From assembly GCA_019400425.1 (NCBI GenBank), contig JAFREE010000294.1, positions 1-15,157 of the forward strand: a stretch of 15,157 nt of DNA. Reading direction: 5' to 3'. Of the stretch, positions 1 to 9,340 are shown piece after piece. Made by a program: the position numbers and the translations under genes. Below the pieces are notes generated by a model. That model was not told where the DNA came from. It did no database searches and saw nothing but the letters and a program-made list of their open reading frames with translations. Every line of letters starts with the position of its first letter. Positions within the stretch are counted from its first letter, which is position 1. This DNA is from Hymenochaete sp. R1. Its lineage: Eukaryota > Basidiomycota > Agaricomycetes > Hymenochaetales > Hymenochaetaceae.

Positions 1-232
1 GAATTTTCGAAGTTTGAATTATGTAATATTAAAGTTTCCCACAATTAAAGTTTGATGCGCTTGCCAAAAGGGGACTAAATTACCATTTTAGGACACCAAT
101 TCAGTGCGAAAAGTTCACAACCCCCTCCGTCCACCCGAGCCCGACTCCCTTTCTTTCCTCTTCTTCCTCCTCAACGTCCACCACCACCCCTTCCGTAGCA
201 TATACCACCCCCTTTGCCAAGGCGGGCGAGCC
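1..232 (+). promoter_or_regulatory. Promoter and 5' leader of the casein kinase 1 gene
   Basis: This is the left edge of the window and the only visible upstream sequence of the kinase gene. The first ~110 bases are AT-rich and carry the heptamer AAAGTTT twice and AAGTTTGA-type variants nearby. From about 118 to 222 the top strand is strongly pyrimidine-rich, as is common just upstream of start codons in basidiomycete genes. No TATA box or defined factor site can be assigned with confidence. The start codon at 233 has a purine at -3. Confidence 0.5.
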
Positions 233-2653
233 ATGTCTCAGACCGTCCACGTTGTCTCATCGTCTTCAGCGACCACAGGCTCAAACCCAACAGTCGGTCA
301 GTATCATCTTCCTAGGCACCGCCTCCTTTTTTTTTTACCCCCTTCGTACCGGATTCAACCACATCTCTCGGGATCAAAAATCTGACTGATGGCGCCCTTC
401 TCTTGCATTTCAGGCTTCTATCGTGTAGACAGGAAGATCGGTGAAGGCTCGTTTGGTGTCGTATTCGCAGGTACGTCGTGTGATTGGTATCTTTCTTGCG
501 AGGAAGTACGGGCGCTGAGGCTGGAGCTATTTTCTCTTGCATCTCGTTCGGATTTGTCGTGATGGCCGTGGGTGACTGATAGGTGAAGACACGAGGCAAC
601 GAGGGAGGCTTGTCGCCATCAAGTTTGTAAGTCGTTTCTTGTTCTTGATCTTATTGTGTATGGCGCTGGACCTAACGGCATTTTCCTTGCGCGTGTCAGG
701 AACCGAGGAAAAGTGATGCGCCGCAATTGAGGGATGAGTACAGGAGTTACAGGACTCTCCGCGGCATAGGTACGTCGTTCATCCCTTTTTTTCAACTTGT
801 ATGTGTTGTTTAACTGCGTTTTTGAACAGAGGGAATTCCCCAGGTCCACTATTTCGGACAGGAGGGTCTCCATAACGTTCTTGTCATCGACCTCCTTGGT
901 CCTAACCTCGAAGACCTCTTCGACATGTGCAATCGCAAATACACTATTAAAACAGTCTGCATGCTCGCTCTTCAGATGGTGCGTGTGGCCCTTGCTTCAC
1001 CATTTGTAGTGTGGCAGATGTGTCTGATTTGCCTCTCCGTCGTGTTGTTTCGGCCTTGTTCTAGATCACCCGCATTGAGAACGTGCACAACAAATCGCTC
1101 ATTTACCGAGACATCAAGCCTGACAACTTTCTCATTGGACCGCCTGGGACTAAATACGCTAACACCGTTTACCTCATCGGTACGCAAAAATCTCATTGAG
1201 TTTCCTGCCTTCACATGGAACATTGTGTTAATTCACCTTACGCTGGTCGTTCGCCACTTTTGCTCGGTTCAGACTTTGGTATGGCAAAGCATTACCAGGA
1301 CCCGAAGACAAAACAGCACATTCCTTATCGTGAACGAAAGAGCTTGAGTGGCACAGCGCGTTACATGAGTATCAACACGCACTTAGGGCGAGGTGAGTCT
1401 CGCGGCTTTCGTCCTGGCGCTTGTGCCAGAACAACCAACCTGATACCGTTGCTAGAGCAATCGCGGCGAGACGACATGGAATCGTTGGGCCACGTGTTTA
1501 TGTACTTTCTGCGGGGCGGACTCCCATGGCAGGGGTTGAAGGCTGCAACGAATAAGCAGAAATATGAGAAGATCGGAGAGAAGAAGCAGAGCACCGCAAT
1601 TGAGATACTGTGTGATGGCTTTCCTGGTGCGTCGTGTCTTGCTGTTTCAGTCTTGCTTTTCGTCACGGAATCAACTAACGTTTCTCTTCATTTCCGAAAG
1701 AGGAATTTTCGATCTACATGAACTACGTCCGGAAGCTTGGGTTCGAAGAAGCGCCAGATTACGGCTTCTTACGGGATTTGTTTTTGAAGGTATTAAAGAA
1801 CATTGGCGAATCGGACGACCGCATGTTTGATTGGTGCCTATTGAATAACGGAAAGGGTTGGGAGTACGGGAGTGTAAGTACCGCAATCAAAAGTCAGAAA
1901 GAAGTTCGCGCTAATGTGATATTGTGACTCTTCTAGCAACGTGCTGAGAAGACGCAAGCCAACGTTAACGCCCTTCAAGCTTCCAACCAACGCGAACATC
2001 GTCACCGCGAGCACCGACACCGCTCGTCACGTCAGCCTACCGATACCACCACTCCCCAACTGAACGCCAACGGCTCTCCTGTCATTCTTACGCCCGCATC
2101 TGCGCAAGTCAAGGATCGTGATAAGGAGCGATCAAGGAGGCACGTTAACCCTGGCCGCGAATTGTCCATGAGCGTGCAGCCTCTGGCACCTACGAGTCGG
2201 ATGGCGAGTCATAGGGGTGATAGGAGTGAGCGCACGGGGACTGATAAGGACAAGGATGCGAACGGTATGGTAGCCACGCATCCGTATGCAAGCGCAACAG
2301 CGACGCCGACGACACCTGCGGGCGCCTCGGGTATCCCACCCATTGGAGGCTCGTTCCCTCGCACAACAAGCAACTCGCCTCTGCCGCCTTTACCGGGCAC
2401 GACGACAGGTGCTGGCATGGGTGCAGACGAAGCGGGTGTGCGAGCGTCGGGGTCACAGGCTGCGCTGGGGGTGTACCCGAATGGGAGCGCGGGTGGGAAT
2501 GGGTCGAACCCGCCGACGATGAGTCGGGGGATGAGCGTGCCGAGGATGGATGGACTTGGGTACGCGGGACAAGGGCACGGGCATGGTGCGCAGGGGGTGA
2601 TTGAGGAGGAACCACCGAAGAAGGGGATCCTTGCGATGCTTTGCTGTCGCTGA
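233..2653 (+). CDS. YCK2: Casein kinase 1, YCK type, palmitoylated plasma-membrane serine/threonine kinase
   Basis: Deduced joins: 233-296, 414-470, 583-626, 700-769, 830-978, 1065-1179, 1273-1392, 1456-1626, 1701-1873, 1937-2653, giving 559 residues. All nine introns keep frame across conserved kinase sequence. Seen: glycine loop GEGSFG (residues 31-36), catalytic Lys54 in VAIKF, helix-C Glu68, the catalytic loop YRDIKPDN with Asp144, DFG at 167-169, and the CK1 signature SIN (199-201) in place of APE. The kinase core ends near residue 320 (NNGKGWEYG). A Ser/Thr/Pro/Gly-rich tail of ~238 residues follows and ends in Leu-Cys-Cys-Arg. Family knowledge: fungal Yck1/Yck2, S. pombe Cki1 and Cryptococcus Cck1 carry such a C-terminal Cys pair, which is palmitoylated and anchors the kinase to the plasma membrane; they act in nutrient sensing, endocytosis, morphogenesis and septin control. 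The length is close to yeast Yck1/2 (about 540 residues). The symbol marks the family; orthology to YCK1 versus YCK2 is not resolvable. The start is chosen because Met233 leads directly into the conserved GFYRV segment. Confidence 0.95.
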
Positions 2654-3147
2654 GCGAACGTGCAAGCTACGCGACATTTTCACTCAAACATTTCATTCCT
2701 TTTTCTTTATCTTTTCTCACTGGTTTGGTGTTTTGCCTATTTGTGTTTTGGCGTCTTCGAGCGGTATGTTTCTTTTGCATTCATTCACTATGCATATTTA
2801 ACATTATCACTTCACTGTTGACACCTCTCTTTTTAATGTCGTGCTGACTTGTGCATTGCCCTGCCATGTCCGTTTCTCTATTCCACTTTTCAAAGTTCTC
2901 CTTTCTATCTATACCTTCACCCAGCCCTTTTCGTCAATACGCCCCCTCCCATGCCCCCAATGACGTTGCTCATGATGTTTCTGAATTCATCTCATCTTCA
3001 CGCATACGCACTTCCTCTTTCCTCATAGTTACCGTACTCTCCATCCTTGCACTTGCAGCAAACCCTTTTTGTACACTCATGACATTTTCCCTCTAATGCG
3101 ATGAACAGACAAGCAATAAATGGCATATCCTGTAAGTAGCTCTTGAT
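2654..3147 (+). other. 3' flank / probable 3'UTR of the casein kinase gene
   Basis: This T- and C-rich stretch has no convincing gene. An AATAAA hexamer at 3115-3120 could serve as a polyadenylation signal, but it lies ~460 nt past the stop and fungal signals are loose, so this is a weak assignment. Short open frames here are hydrophobic Phe/Leu/Ser strings caused by the T-richness. Confidence 0.4.
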
Positions 3148-3189
3148 ATGTACATCCTTTTTGCACCCGTCATTGAACCTCAACGTGAT

Positions 3190-4012
3190 AGAAAATATGA
3201 CACCGACCCAGCAGGGAAAACAACCCGCTTTCCTCAGCCCTCACGGGAACATGTACCGGTTGACCCCCTTGAATGTGAAAGCACCGCATGTCTTTGGAAA
3301 CACTTTTTTCTGACTCCAAATCTGAGCAAGGATCCCAACGAACGGCCTCGGCTGAGAGACTGGCGTGAACGGGATGCTCGGACAATGGAGGGAGATGAAG
3401 AAACAACAATCTCTGAGGGTGAGCGTTGGTAGTGGAAGAGAACATGATAGAGACGACAGACGATAAGGTGGGCGATAGACCTTTGAAGAGGTACCGTCCT
3501 ATGGATGATGCTTGCCCGGAGCCTCATTATGTTTCCGTCTCTGTCATGCAGTAAGTAGAAAAGTAGCATTGCCATGTATTTTTTTTTGTGCAGGTCGCTA
3601 TATAGGAATAAGATGGATGTCATTCAGTGGATTTGTGTCTGCAATGCGAACTGCTATTGAGGTAGGCAGAGAGAATTTCTCTTCATGCCGCACCGTGACG
3701 GCCTGTCAGTGCTGGACATGCCTTTTTTTTTTTACTTCAATACCGTCGCCTTGAATTTGATCAAGCTAGTTTCATCAAAGACAACTATTTTTGGAAGATT
3801 CAGATAGCGTGTGACTGGAGGGTCTTAGCGGAAGAGCACCTCGTCCTTTCATATTCTTCATCTATGCGACATCAGCGTTTTATGCAACTCTCAGACTGGT
3901 GGTACATGTCTCTATACGCGACGGTGGTTTCTGTTGAGTACGTCTACTTGGAGTTACTACTAACGAGACGCGGAGATATCAATCACCCTGGTTTGCTAAG
4001 GTAAGGTTAGAT
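3190..4012 (+). other. Coding-like open stretches, no consistent gene model; possible unrecognised or decayed gene
   Basis: Several pieces read like protein. Frame 1 is open to 3418 and encodes a charged segment around NERPRLRDWRERDARTMEGD. If 3419-3459 (GTGAGC...CAG, 41 nt) is removed it joins in frame to 3460-3550, encoding PLKRYRPMDDACPEPHYVSV, which then meets either a TAA stop or a GTAAGT donor at 3551. Other open pieces lie at about 3594-3660 and 3700-4009; the last encodes a Trp-rich stretch including YFWKIQIACDWRVLAEEH and ends at a TAA. I could not link all pieces with consistent splice phases, no start codon is compelling, and I recognise no family. It may be a small lineage-specific gene, a pseudogene, or chance. 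Confidence 0.2.
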
Positions 4013-4750
4013 GAAGCATTGCAGAACCACATTGGAAAACCTTCGGAGGAAGTCGTGGTAGATACATTCCGCTGTCAAGTGCATCCTGCCCCATGGCGTG
4101 CTCCTTGTCCAGCATGAGAGGTATGAAAGGAGTACTATTTCATGTCACTGGATGTGCAGCATGTGCCTTTCAAAATGAGTAGTATGGTAGTGAAGTTGCC
4201 ATTTATTATCACTTTTCGAGGAGGGGACAAGGAAGAAATGGCAAACTTTTATTTCATGACTCGCTAGATTCACGTATGTCGTTGCTCTTTCTTATTTATG
4301 TTTTGCGGAGCATAAATCATGTATATCTGGGGTCGTTTCGTACTCAGACTTTGATGATCTCTCCGTAACTGGGTGTCAGAGTAATGAACCAACTAAGATT
4401 TTCAAAAAAGTGAATAATCCACCTCTTACTTTCTTTTCCCGCCTGAAGTTGAATGAGCCCACGAGCGAATGAATGGAAGAGCCACAGACAAAAGGGCATT
4501 CTTGCATTACGTGAGCTGAGCGAGCCACAAAGAAGTTAAGCGAGGGCCGATAAAAGAAGACGCGACGCGTTCCATCCTTCTTTCTCTGCAACCACAACCA
4601 TCACTGCTATCCAATACTCTCCTCCTTTTCCTGGATACACTTCCGGGACAAACGAGCGTAAGCGATCTTCGTCGAGACCAACTCGACTTACTCACTGCGC
4701 AAGGTACAACAATCGTTTACCACACGCATTGAGCCACCGAGCTCGTCGTC
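4013..4750 (+). other. Intergenic region and promoter of the 4864-6480 gene
   Basis: No convincing gene on either strand. The distal part is AT-rich. From about 4560 the top strand becomes CT- and CA-rich, as expected for a promoter and transcribed leader. No specific regulatory motif can be assigned. Confidence 0.35.
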
Positions 4751-4821
4751 GTACGTCGACCACAAACATTACTGCGCTGCAGCTTCTCTTCGTTACTAAC
4801 CCTCTTTAAACACTTTCTCAG
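4751..4821 (+). other. Probable 5'UTR intron of the 4864-6480 gene
   Basis: A GTACGT donor at 4751, identical to donors used inside the kinase gene, is followed by a CTAAC branch-site match at 4796-4800 and a TTTCTCAG acceptor ending at 4821. The 71-nt size matches local introns. It lies 42 nt upstream of the start codon, so it would be a leader intron. Inferred from sequence only. Confidence 0.55.
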
Positions 4822-4863
4822 AGCATCAAGAGCTTCGCAAACCTCTTCAACAGAGTTGCGATC

Positions 4864-6480
4864 ATGGCTACCGACACGCAGTCCATGACCGACATGGGTC
4901 AGAAACGGAAGAGGGACGAGGGTAACGCTGTGAACGAGGAGGCAAAGGACGTTGAGACGTCGCCTATGAAGGTGAGTGCATCTATCGAGTCCCGCACAGA
5001 CGAGCAATTAACGACTCGTGTGCAGCAAAACTTCGACTCGATAGAAGCTATTGCTTCAACCCTCCCCAGCAAGGACGTTCTCGAACGTACCTTCGACAGC
5101 CTCGAAGAGCTCGTCGCCGTCAGCGAACTATATGACATTCCAACGTTCAAGGATCCCGACTACGCGAAGAACCTCGAAAGGGTTTCCTACCAGATGATGA
5201 GCGACATCGCTCATCTCAGCTTCTCGGAGTCTTCGCCGAATCCCGACCTGGTCGAGCCGCATGTCGAGCTGTTCCATGCTCGCACCAAGTACTTGGCGTA
5301 CCAGTACTTCCGTTTCTGTCACAAGCATGGCGCATTCGATATCGCGGACAAGAACCTGACGCCCGACGATGTTGACCGCCTCTATGCCTTGGGATATATT
5401 ACTGAGGAGGACATTGACTTCTACGTGGGCATGCTCATGCTCGCGTTTGGTGCTGTGAGACGTGTTGCGAGCTTGACCGGACAGCACGTCGAGGGCAATG
5501 CCCCCAAGCCATTGAGGTACTGGACCATTTCATCAAAGGAAAGGAAGCCGACCGCGGACGAGGTCCTGAAATATATCGCGCTATCTGAGAAGATGCGACT
5601 CGATTTGGGCGACTCGCCTCATACGTGCTTCTTCCTAACACCCAATGAACGCCCTCAAACGAACATTCACTGGGATAGGAAGATGGAACGGGAGCACGGG
5701 AAAGTTGGACTCCAGGGCCTTGAGATCAGCGACGAACGCGCAAAGGCGATTATCGAGAGTTATGACTGGATGTTTATCCAGCCAGAGCGGCTCTCGGACG
5801 CAAGAAGGGACTTCGAGGAGCCAGAACCCATGACGCCCACATCCAGTCAACTTCTGGACCCGCGTCCGATCCAGCCGGTAACTGAGCCAATCATTCCTCT
5901 GGCCAGCCTTCCGATTCCCGACGTCTACGTCACTGCTGCACCTTATGAGCAGGAGCCAGCGGTCACCCCCTCAATTATACCACCGCCCAGCACAGTTCAA
6001 GACCATTCGTCTGAGTCGGATTTCCTCGTGGTCCCGGGGAGGCGTTTCACAAAACGTGAACGCAGGCACCCAAACCTGGAGGCGGAGGCGCGCGAGAGGG
6101 AACGGCAGAAGGCGTGGGAGTTGATGAAGGAGCAGTACGATACGAGCATAAAGGAAGAGGAAGAAGACCCACAGTTGGAATCGGAAGATCAAATGACGTG
6201 GCCGATTCTGTTGGATGGGGAAATCGTGAACGAGGAGCTGATGTTCGATGGGAATACTGAGGAAGACGCCATGATTGTGCAAGACGATGATAGCGTGTAT
6301 CCAGCGGACGAACAAGCAGAAGTCGAAGCTGAAGCGAGACCGGAACCCGTCATCTTACGCGACGAGGCTGGAAATGTGTGTTTTGTTATGGACGTCGACG
6401 GGTCTGTTATTGATCTGAGTTTCTTGTCGGAGGCAGGGAATGGCGACCCTCCTCCTTCCCCACGACCTGATGTGTACTGA
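4864..6480 (+). CDS. Unrecognised 538-residue protein, predicted nuclear or cytosolic
   Basis: The open frame is continuous, starts at ATG with A at -3 and ends at TGA 6478-6480. I do not recognise the family. Seen: a polar N-terminus with a basic KRKR cluster at residues 14-17 (nuclear-localisation-like); a probably folded, largely helical region from ~55 to ~320 with regular hydrophobic spacing, including stretches such as HARTKYLAYQYFRFCHKHG and LPSKDVLERTFDSLEELVAV; a Pro-rich, probably disordered segment ~325-380; a basic-then-charged helix (~393-430, RRFTKRERR followed by Glu/Arg-rich sequence) with coiled-coil character; and an acidic C-terminus. No signal peptide, membrane segment or catalytic motif is evident. 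A canonical in-frame 54-nt intron may exist at 4972-5025 and would shorten the product to 520 residues. The length, codon regularity and single open frame make it a real gene with high confidence; function is unknown, probably a fungus-restricted protein. Confidence 0.85.
   Translation: MATDTQSMTDMGQKRKRDEGNAVNEEAKDVETSPMKVSASIESRTDEQLTTRVQQNFDSIEAIASTLPSKDVLERTFDSLEELVAVSELYDIPTFKDPDYAKNLERVSYQMMSDIAHLSFSESSPNPDLVEPHVELFHARTKYLAYQYFRFCHKHGAFDIADKNLTPDDVDRLYALGYITEEDIDFYVGMLMLAFGAVRRVASLTGQHVEGNAPKPLRYWTISSKERKPTADEVLKYIALSEKMRLDLGDSPHTCFFLTPNERPQTNIHWDRKMEREHGKVGLQGLEISDERAKAIIESYDWMFIQPERLSDARRDFEEPEPMTPTSSQLLDPRPIQPVTEPIIPLASLPIPDVYVTAAPYEQEPAVTPSIIPPPSTVQDHSSESDFLVVPGRRFTKRERRHPNLEAEARERERQKAWELMKEQYDTSIKEEEEDPQLESEDQMTWPILLDGEIVNEELMFDGNTEEDAMIVQDDDSVYPADEQAEVEAEARPEPVILRDEAGNVCFVMDVDGSVIDLSFLSEAGNGDPPPSPRPDVY
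4972..5025 (+). other. Possible in-frame intron (exitron-like) inside the unrecognised gene
   Basis: The 54 nt begin with a perfect GTGAGT donor directly after an AAG codon, contain a TTAAC branch-like site at 5008-5012 and end in GTGCAG. The length is a multiple of three and it has no stop, so both the spliced and unspliced forms stay open. Removal deletes 18 Ser/Thr/Arg-containing residues from the disordered N-terminus (residues 37-54). Confidence 0.5.
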
Positions 6481-6505
6481 TCTGAAATGAATCAGGCGTC
6501 GTATG

Positions 6506-6569
6506 GTGAGTTTTCTGTATATGATAATCGTCTGGGATTTGGAACGAGTACTCACGGATTGGCTTTCAG
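6506..6569 (+). other. Probable 3'UTR intron after the unrecognised gene
   Basis: A GTGAGT donor at 6506 is followed by a CTCAC branch-like site at 6551-6555 and a GGCTTTCAG acceptor ending at 6569 (64 nt). It starts 25 nt after the TGA stop, so it would be an intron of the 3' untranslated region. Confidence 0.45.
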
Positions 6570-8100
6570 CGGGTCTCATGATGGACGAACGGAAGAGAGG
6601 AAGGGGATGAAAGCTCGCAAGGAAATCGACCACGCTTTATATACTGTATCGTTTTTCCTTGCATCGATCACGTTCATGATTACTCCTTTTGGACACGGGT
6701 TTAGGAAGACGCGAGGGCCTTGAGCGCGCGTGGTGGACTTTGCGAAAACTCTCATTCTCTCCTCTCAGAGATCCGCTTCATATTAATATTACCGTTTCCT
6801 TGTACTCTTCTCTTGTTTTTCTTTTGTTCAGATTCAAATTACTTGGATTCCCTTTGGGTACCTTCCGCTTTGCGTCTTCGGATTCATTGGAGTACCATGG
6901 ACGGCGCGATCCATTCTTTTTATCACTTCATTTCTTCACGTTTATTCCAATACATTTCATTCCCTTCCCTCCTTCTCTCCCCTTTCGAATATGGAGCATC
7001 GTTCCTTGAGGGGGGGAACTCCTTTTTTTGTACATGCGTTGATCACGTTGTGGCAGACGAACATATATATATATATATATATATATACCCACATCCTTTG
7101 TCGGTTCGCTGAGTTTCATTTTTTTTTTTTTCATTTTAATTTCTTTTCTAATCTTCATGCGTGCTTTGTAAAGTTTTGACGAATTGCAATGATTGTCTTT
7201 AAAAAAAATCAGTCTCGATTAATGAGATAGCGTCGACGGAGTGATGAAGTTGTGCCCAGTTTACTCTGGCTTTGAGGAGATCCTCAGTAATAAATCATCC
7301 ATTCGAACGACAGCTTATCTTGCAAAGTTTATTCACCCTTCGGACAGAGTTGAGCCAATAAGTCTGGGTGAAGGGCCAGAAATTTGTATGACAATTCGTC
7401 TGTCCCTTCCATCTTGGTGAGTCTCATAGCACTAGCGTGCTTGCCGCCGCCCTCGCTCTTTCCTTTCCTTCCGACCTGGGGCGAGAAACCAGCGAGAAGA
7501 ACGCAATAGTATGGCGAAAATATTCATTTCGAATAGTCATATCTGCGTTGGTACAAACAAAAGGAGGCTGATGGAGGTCTTCCGGTCAGTGGACACAGAT
7601 AGGTTGCCGCTTAAAAAATGCGCTAATCAATTGCCCTTCAGAAACAAAAGCCCCAGGTTTGTATTCACAGAATGTGCCGGCGAGCGTTGGTAAAGCACTG
7701 CAGGTTGGCGGCACGAGAGGATTTCGAGAGGAGCAAACGGGTGAGTAATTTTCTGTAACATGCATTCAACCTTGGAGCCGTTCTCGCTTGATTTGGTTCT
7801 GCAAGTTAGCATCCGCTATGAATCGGGACACTCGTCCTGAGTGGGTCTGAGTGCGAACAGAAATGAAGATTGTACTCGGCGAAGTTTGGTTCGCATGCAT
7901 CTGACTGTGGCTGCGGGTATCATGTCTAAGAATTGAATCCTTTAAGGTGGTTAAAAAGAAGTGCGTGATGGGATCTTATCAAAAGATGAAAAGATGAAGA
8001 TAATGGACTTGCTCGGAAGCCGTTAGACTGTGCAGCCACGAGGCACAAAAGCCGTCGGCCAAGACAATATCAAGTTCTGTCTGGCAGTCCATTAATATTT
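6570..8100 (+). other. Long intergenic region without a recognisable gene
   Basis: The first ~700 bases are T-rich, consistent with a 3'UTR and downstream flank. An AATAAA occurs at 7289-7294. From 7300 to 8100 composition is mixed; only short open frames exist on either strand and none resembles a known family. No tRNA-like A/B box pair, snRNA motif or inverted terminal repeat was seen. Function, if any, is probably regulatory for the downstream lyase gene. Confidence 0.4.
7063..7087. repeat. (AT)12 dinucleotide microsatellite
   Basis: Twelve AT units plus a final A, read directly. A 13-nt T run follows at 7119-7131. Both lie in the T-rich 3' flank of the upstream gene. Confidence 0.97.
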
Positions 8101-8214
8101 GATCCTTGGTCCTCCCTCTTCCTCCTACCACCACCATCTCTCCCTCTTTTCCTTCTTCTTCATCCTTTTCGTCGTCGTAGACTCGACGTACTCACCTTCT
8201 TTCTAACGTTCACG
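8101..8214 (+). promoter_or_regulatory. CT-rich core promoter / leader of the lyase gene
   Basis: The top strand from about 8107 to 8175 is almost entirely pyrimidine (TCCTCC and TTCTTC runs), directly upstream of the start at 8215. An AT-rich TTAATATTTG element lies just before it at 8091-8101. CT-rich tracts near transcription starts are common in highly expressed fungal genes. The leader is short, and no intron signals were seen in it. Confidence 0.5.
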
Positions 8215-9340
8215 ATGAAGCTCACCACTCATTCTCTCCTCACACTCATTACCATTTCCGGTCTATTGGGATCGACACCGGCTCTCGCGCACGATTTTTC
8301 TTCTCGCATCTCCCATGCTCACCGTCACCACGCTCGCTCTTCTCAGCACAAACGCGCTCTTCAATCAAATTTGTTCCCTTCCAAGTTTTCTTACTCGTCC
8401 GGATTCACCACAGCCGATGGAGTGAGCACAGACGGCGTCGACAGCGTCGAACTGAGCGATGATGCGCTCAATGTGATCAAGGTAAATGCGGTGCCTTGCT
8501 ATGCTCGCTTCCGTCCTTCTGATCTCTGTCTTCTTGCTCCAGGTCCAAAGCGGAATGACACACAACGTCGTTACTGAAAATGGCAAAACCGCATGGGAAG
8601 CCAGCTACCCCGAAGGTAGTTACAAGCCTTCCGCCGAGCCTCTGGGCGGTTTCGGATTCTACGTCGGAGGCAACAGCGCGTTCTACAATGCCATCTCCAA
8701 CGGTGCTTCAGAAGTCATGCTCAGCTACTCTGTCATGTTCGAGGACGGCTTTGAGTGGAACAAGGGCGGCAAGCTTCCCGGTGCCTGTACGTGTCTCTAC
8801 TTTTTTTTGTATCGTTGATCTGTAACTGACTTTTTTCTGTGCTTATTTTCCTGATCCGCAGTCGGTGGTGTCGGCAGCGAGGCCTTTGGTTGTTCCGGTG
8901 GACGTCAGGACGACCGCGCCCAATGTTTCAGTGGCCGCATGATGTGGAGGACCGATGGCGAAGGCGAGCTCTACACCTACCTTCCCCTCACCGACGACAA
9001 TTCCAACTCGCAACTCGCCGTCGCCAACACTATCGCTAACTCCGACTTTGGGTTCTCCGTCGGACGCGGGCTGTTCAGCTTTGCGGCCGGCGAGTGGACC
9101 ACGATCGCTCAGCGCGTCAAGATGAACGGTAATGGCGCAGAGGACGGTGAGATCCAGGTGTGGGTCGACGGAAATGAGGTGATCAACCTTACTGGTGTCT
9201 CGCTCAGCACGGACTCGAGTGCTACGATCCAAGGTATCCATTTCCAGACCTTCTTCGGTGGAGGATCGAGTTCTTGGGCAAGTCCGAAGGACCAGAAGGC
9301 TTATTTCGCCGACATCTCTGGAGCGATCATCGAATCGTAA
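8215..9340 (+). CDS. Secreted polysaccharide lyase family 14 (PL14)-type protein
   Basis: Deduced joins: 8215-8481, 8543-8786, 8862-9340, giving 329 residues. Residues 1-25 form a signal peptide with an Ala-Leu-Ala cleavage site. A His/Arg/Ser-rich segment (26-47) follows and ends in Lys-Arg, a likely Kex2 processing site. The rest is a beta-rich domain with the family pattern GGFGFYVGG, then FEWNKGGKLPG, FSGRMMWR, GELYTYLP and the closing QKAYFADISGAII. Known from memory: the characterised PL14 alginate/glucuronan lyase vAL-1 of a chlorella virus uses Lys197, Ser219, Arg221, Tyr233 and Tyr235. Here Lys166, Ser194, Arg196, Tyr208 and Tyr210 match, with identical Ser-to-Arg (+2) and Ser-to-Tyr (+14, +16) spacing. 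Two cysteines (181, 192) could form a disulfide, and there is an Asn-Leu-Thr glycosylation site at 279. The likely reaction is beta-elimination on glucuronic-acid-containing polysaccharide; the substrate cannot be read from sequence. Confidence 0.9.

Noticed and set aside
2190..2615. A 141-codon minus-strand open frame under the kinase tail
   Set aside because: Shadow of the Ser/Pro/Gly-rich coding tail on the plus strand; low-complexity His/Pro/Ser product.
3234..3623. A 129-codon minus-strand open frame in the intergenic region
   Set aside because: Low-complexity Arg/Ser/Leu product, no splice context or family; the plus strand looks more protein-like here.
5128..5487. A 119-codon minus-strand open frame inside the unrecognised gene
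   Set aside because: Antisense to a strong coding frame, with no recognisable domain.
7332..7372. Inverted repeat TTCACCC ... GGGTGAA that could form a hairpin
   Set aside because: Only a 7-bp stem with a loop of about 27 nt and no extension; expected by chance in a region this size.
7511..7693. Small plus-strand open frame of 60 codons
   Set aside because: No recognisable domain, and codon use and context do not stand out from the surrounding non-coding sequence.
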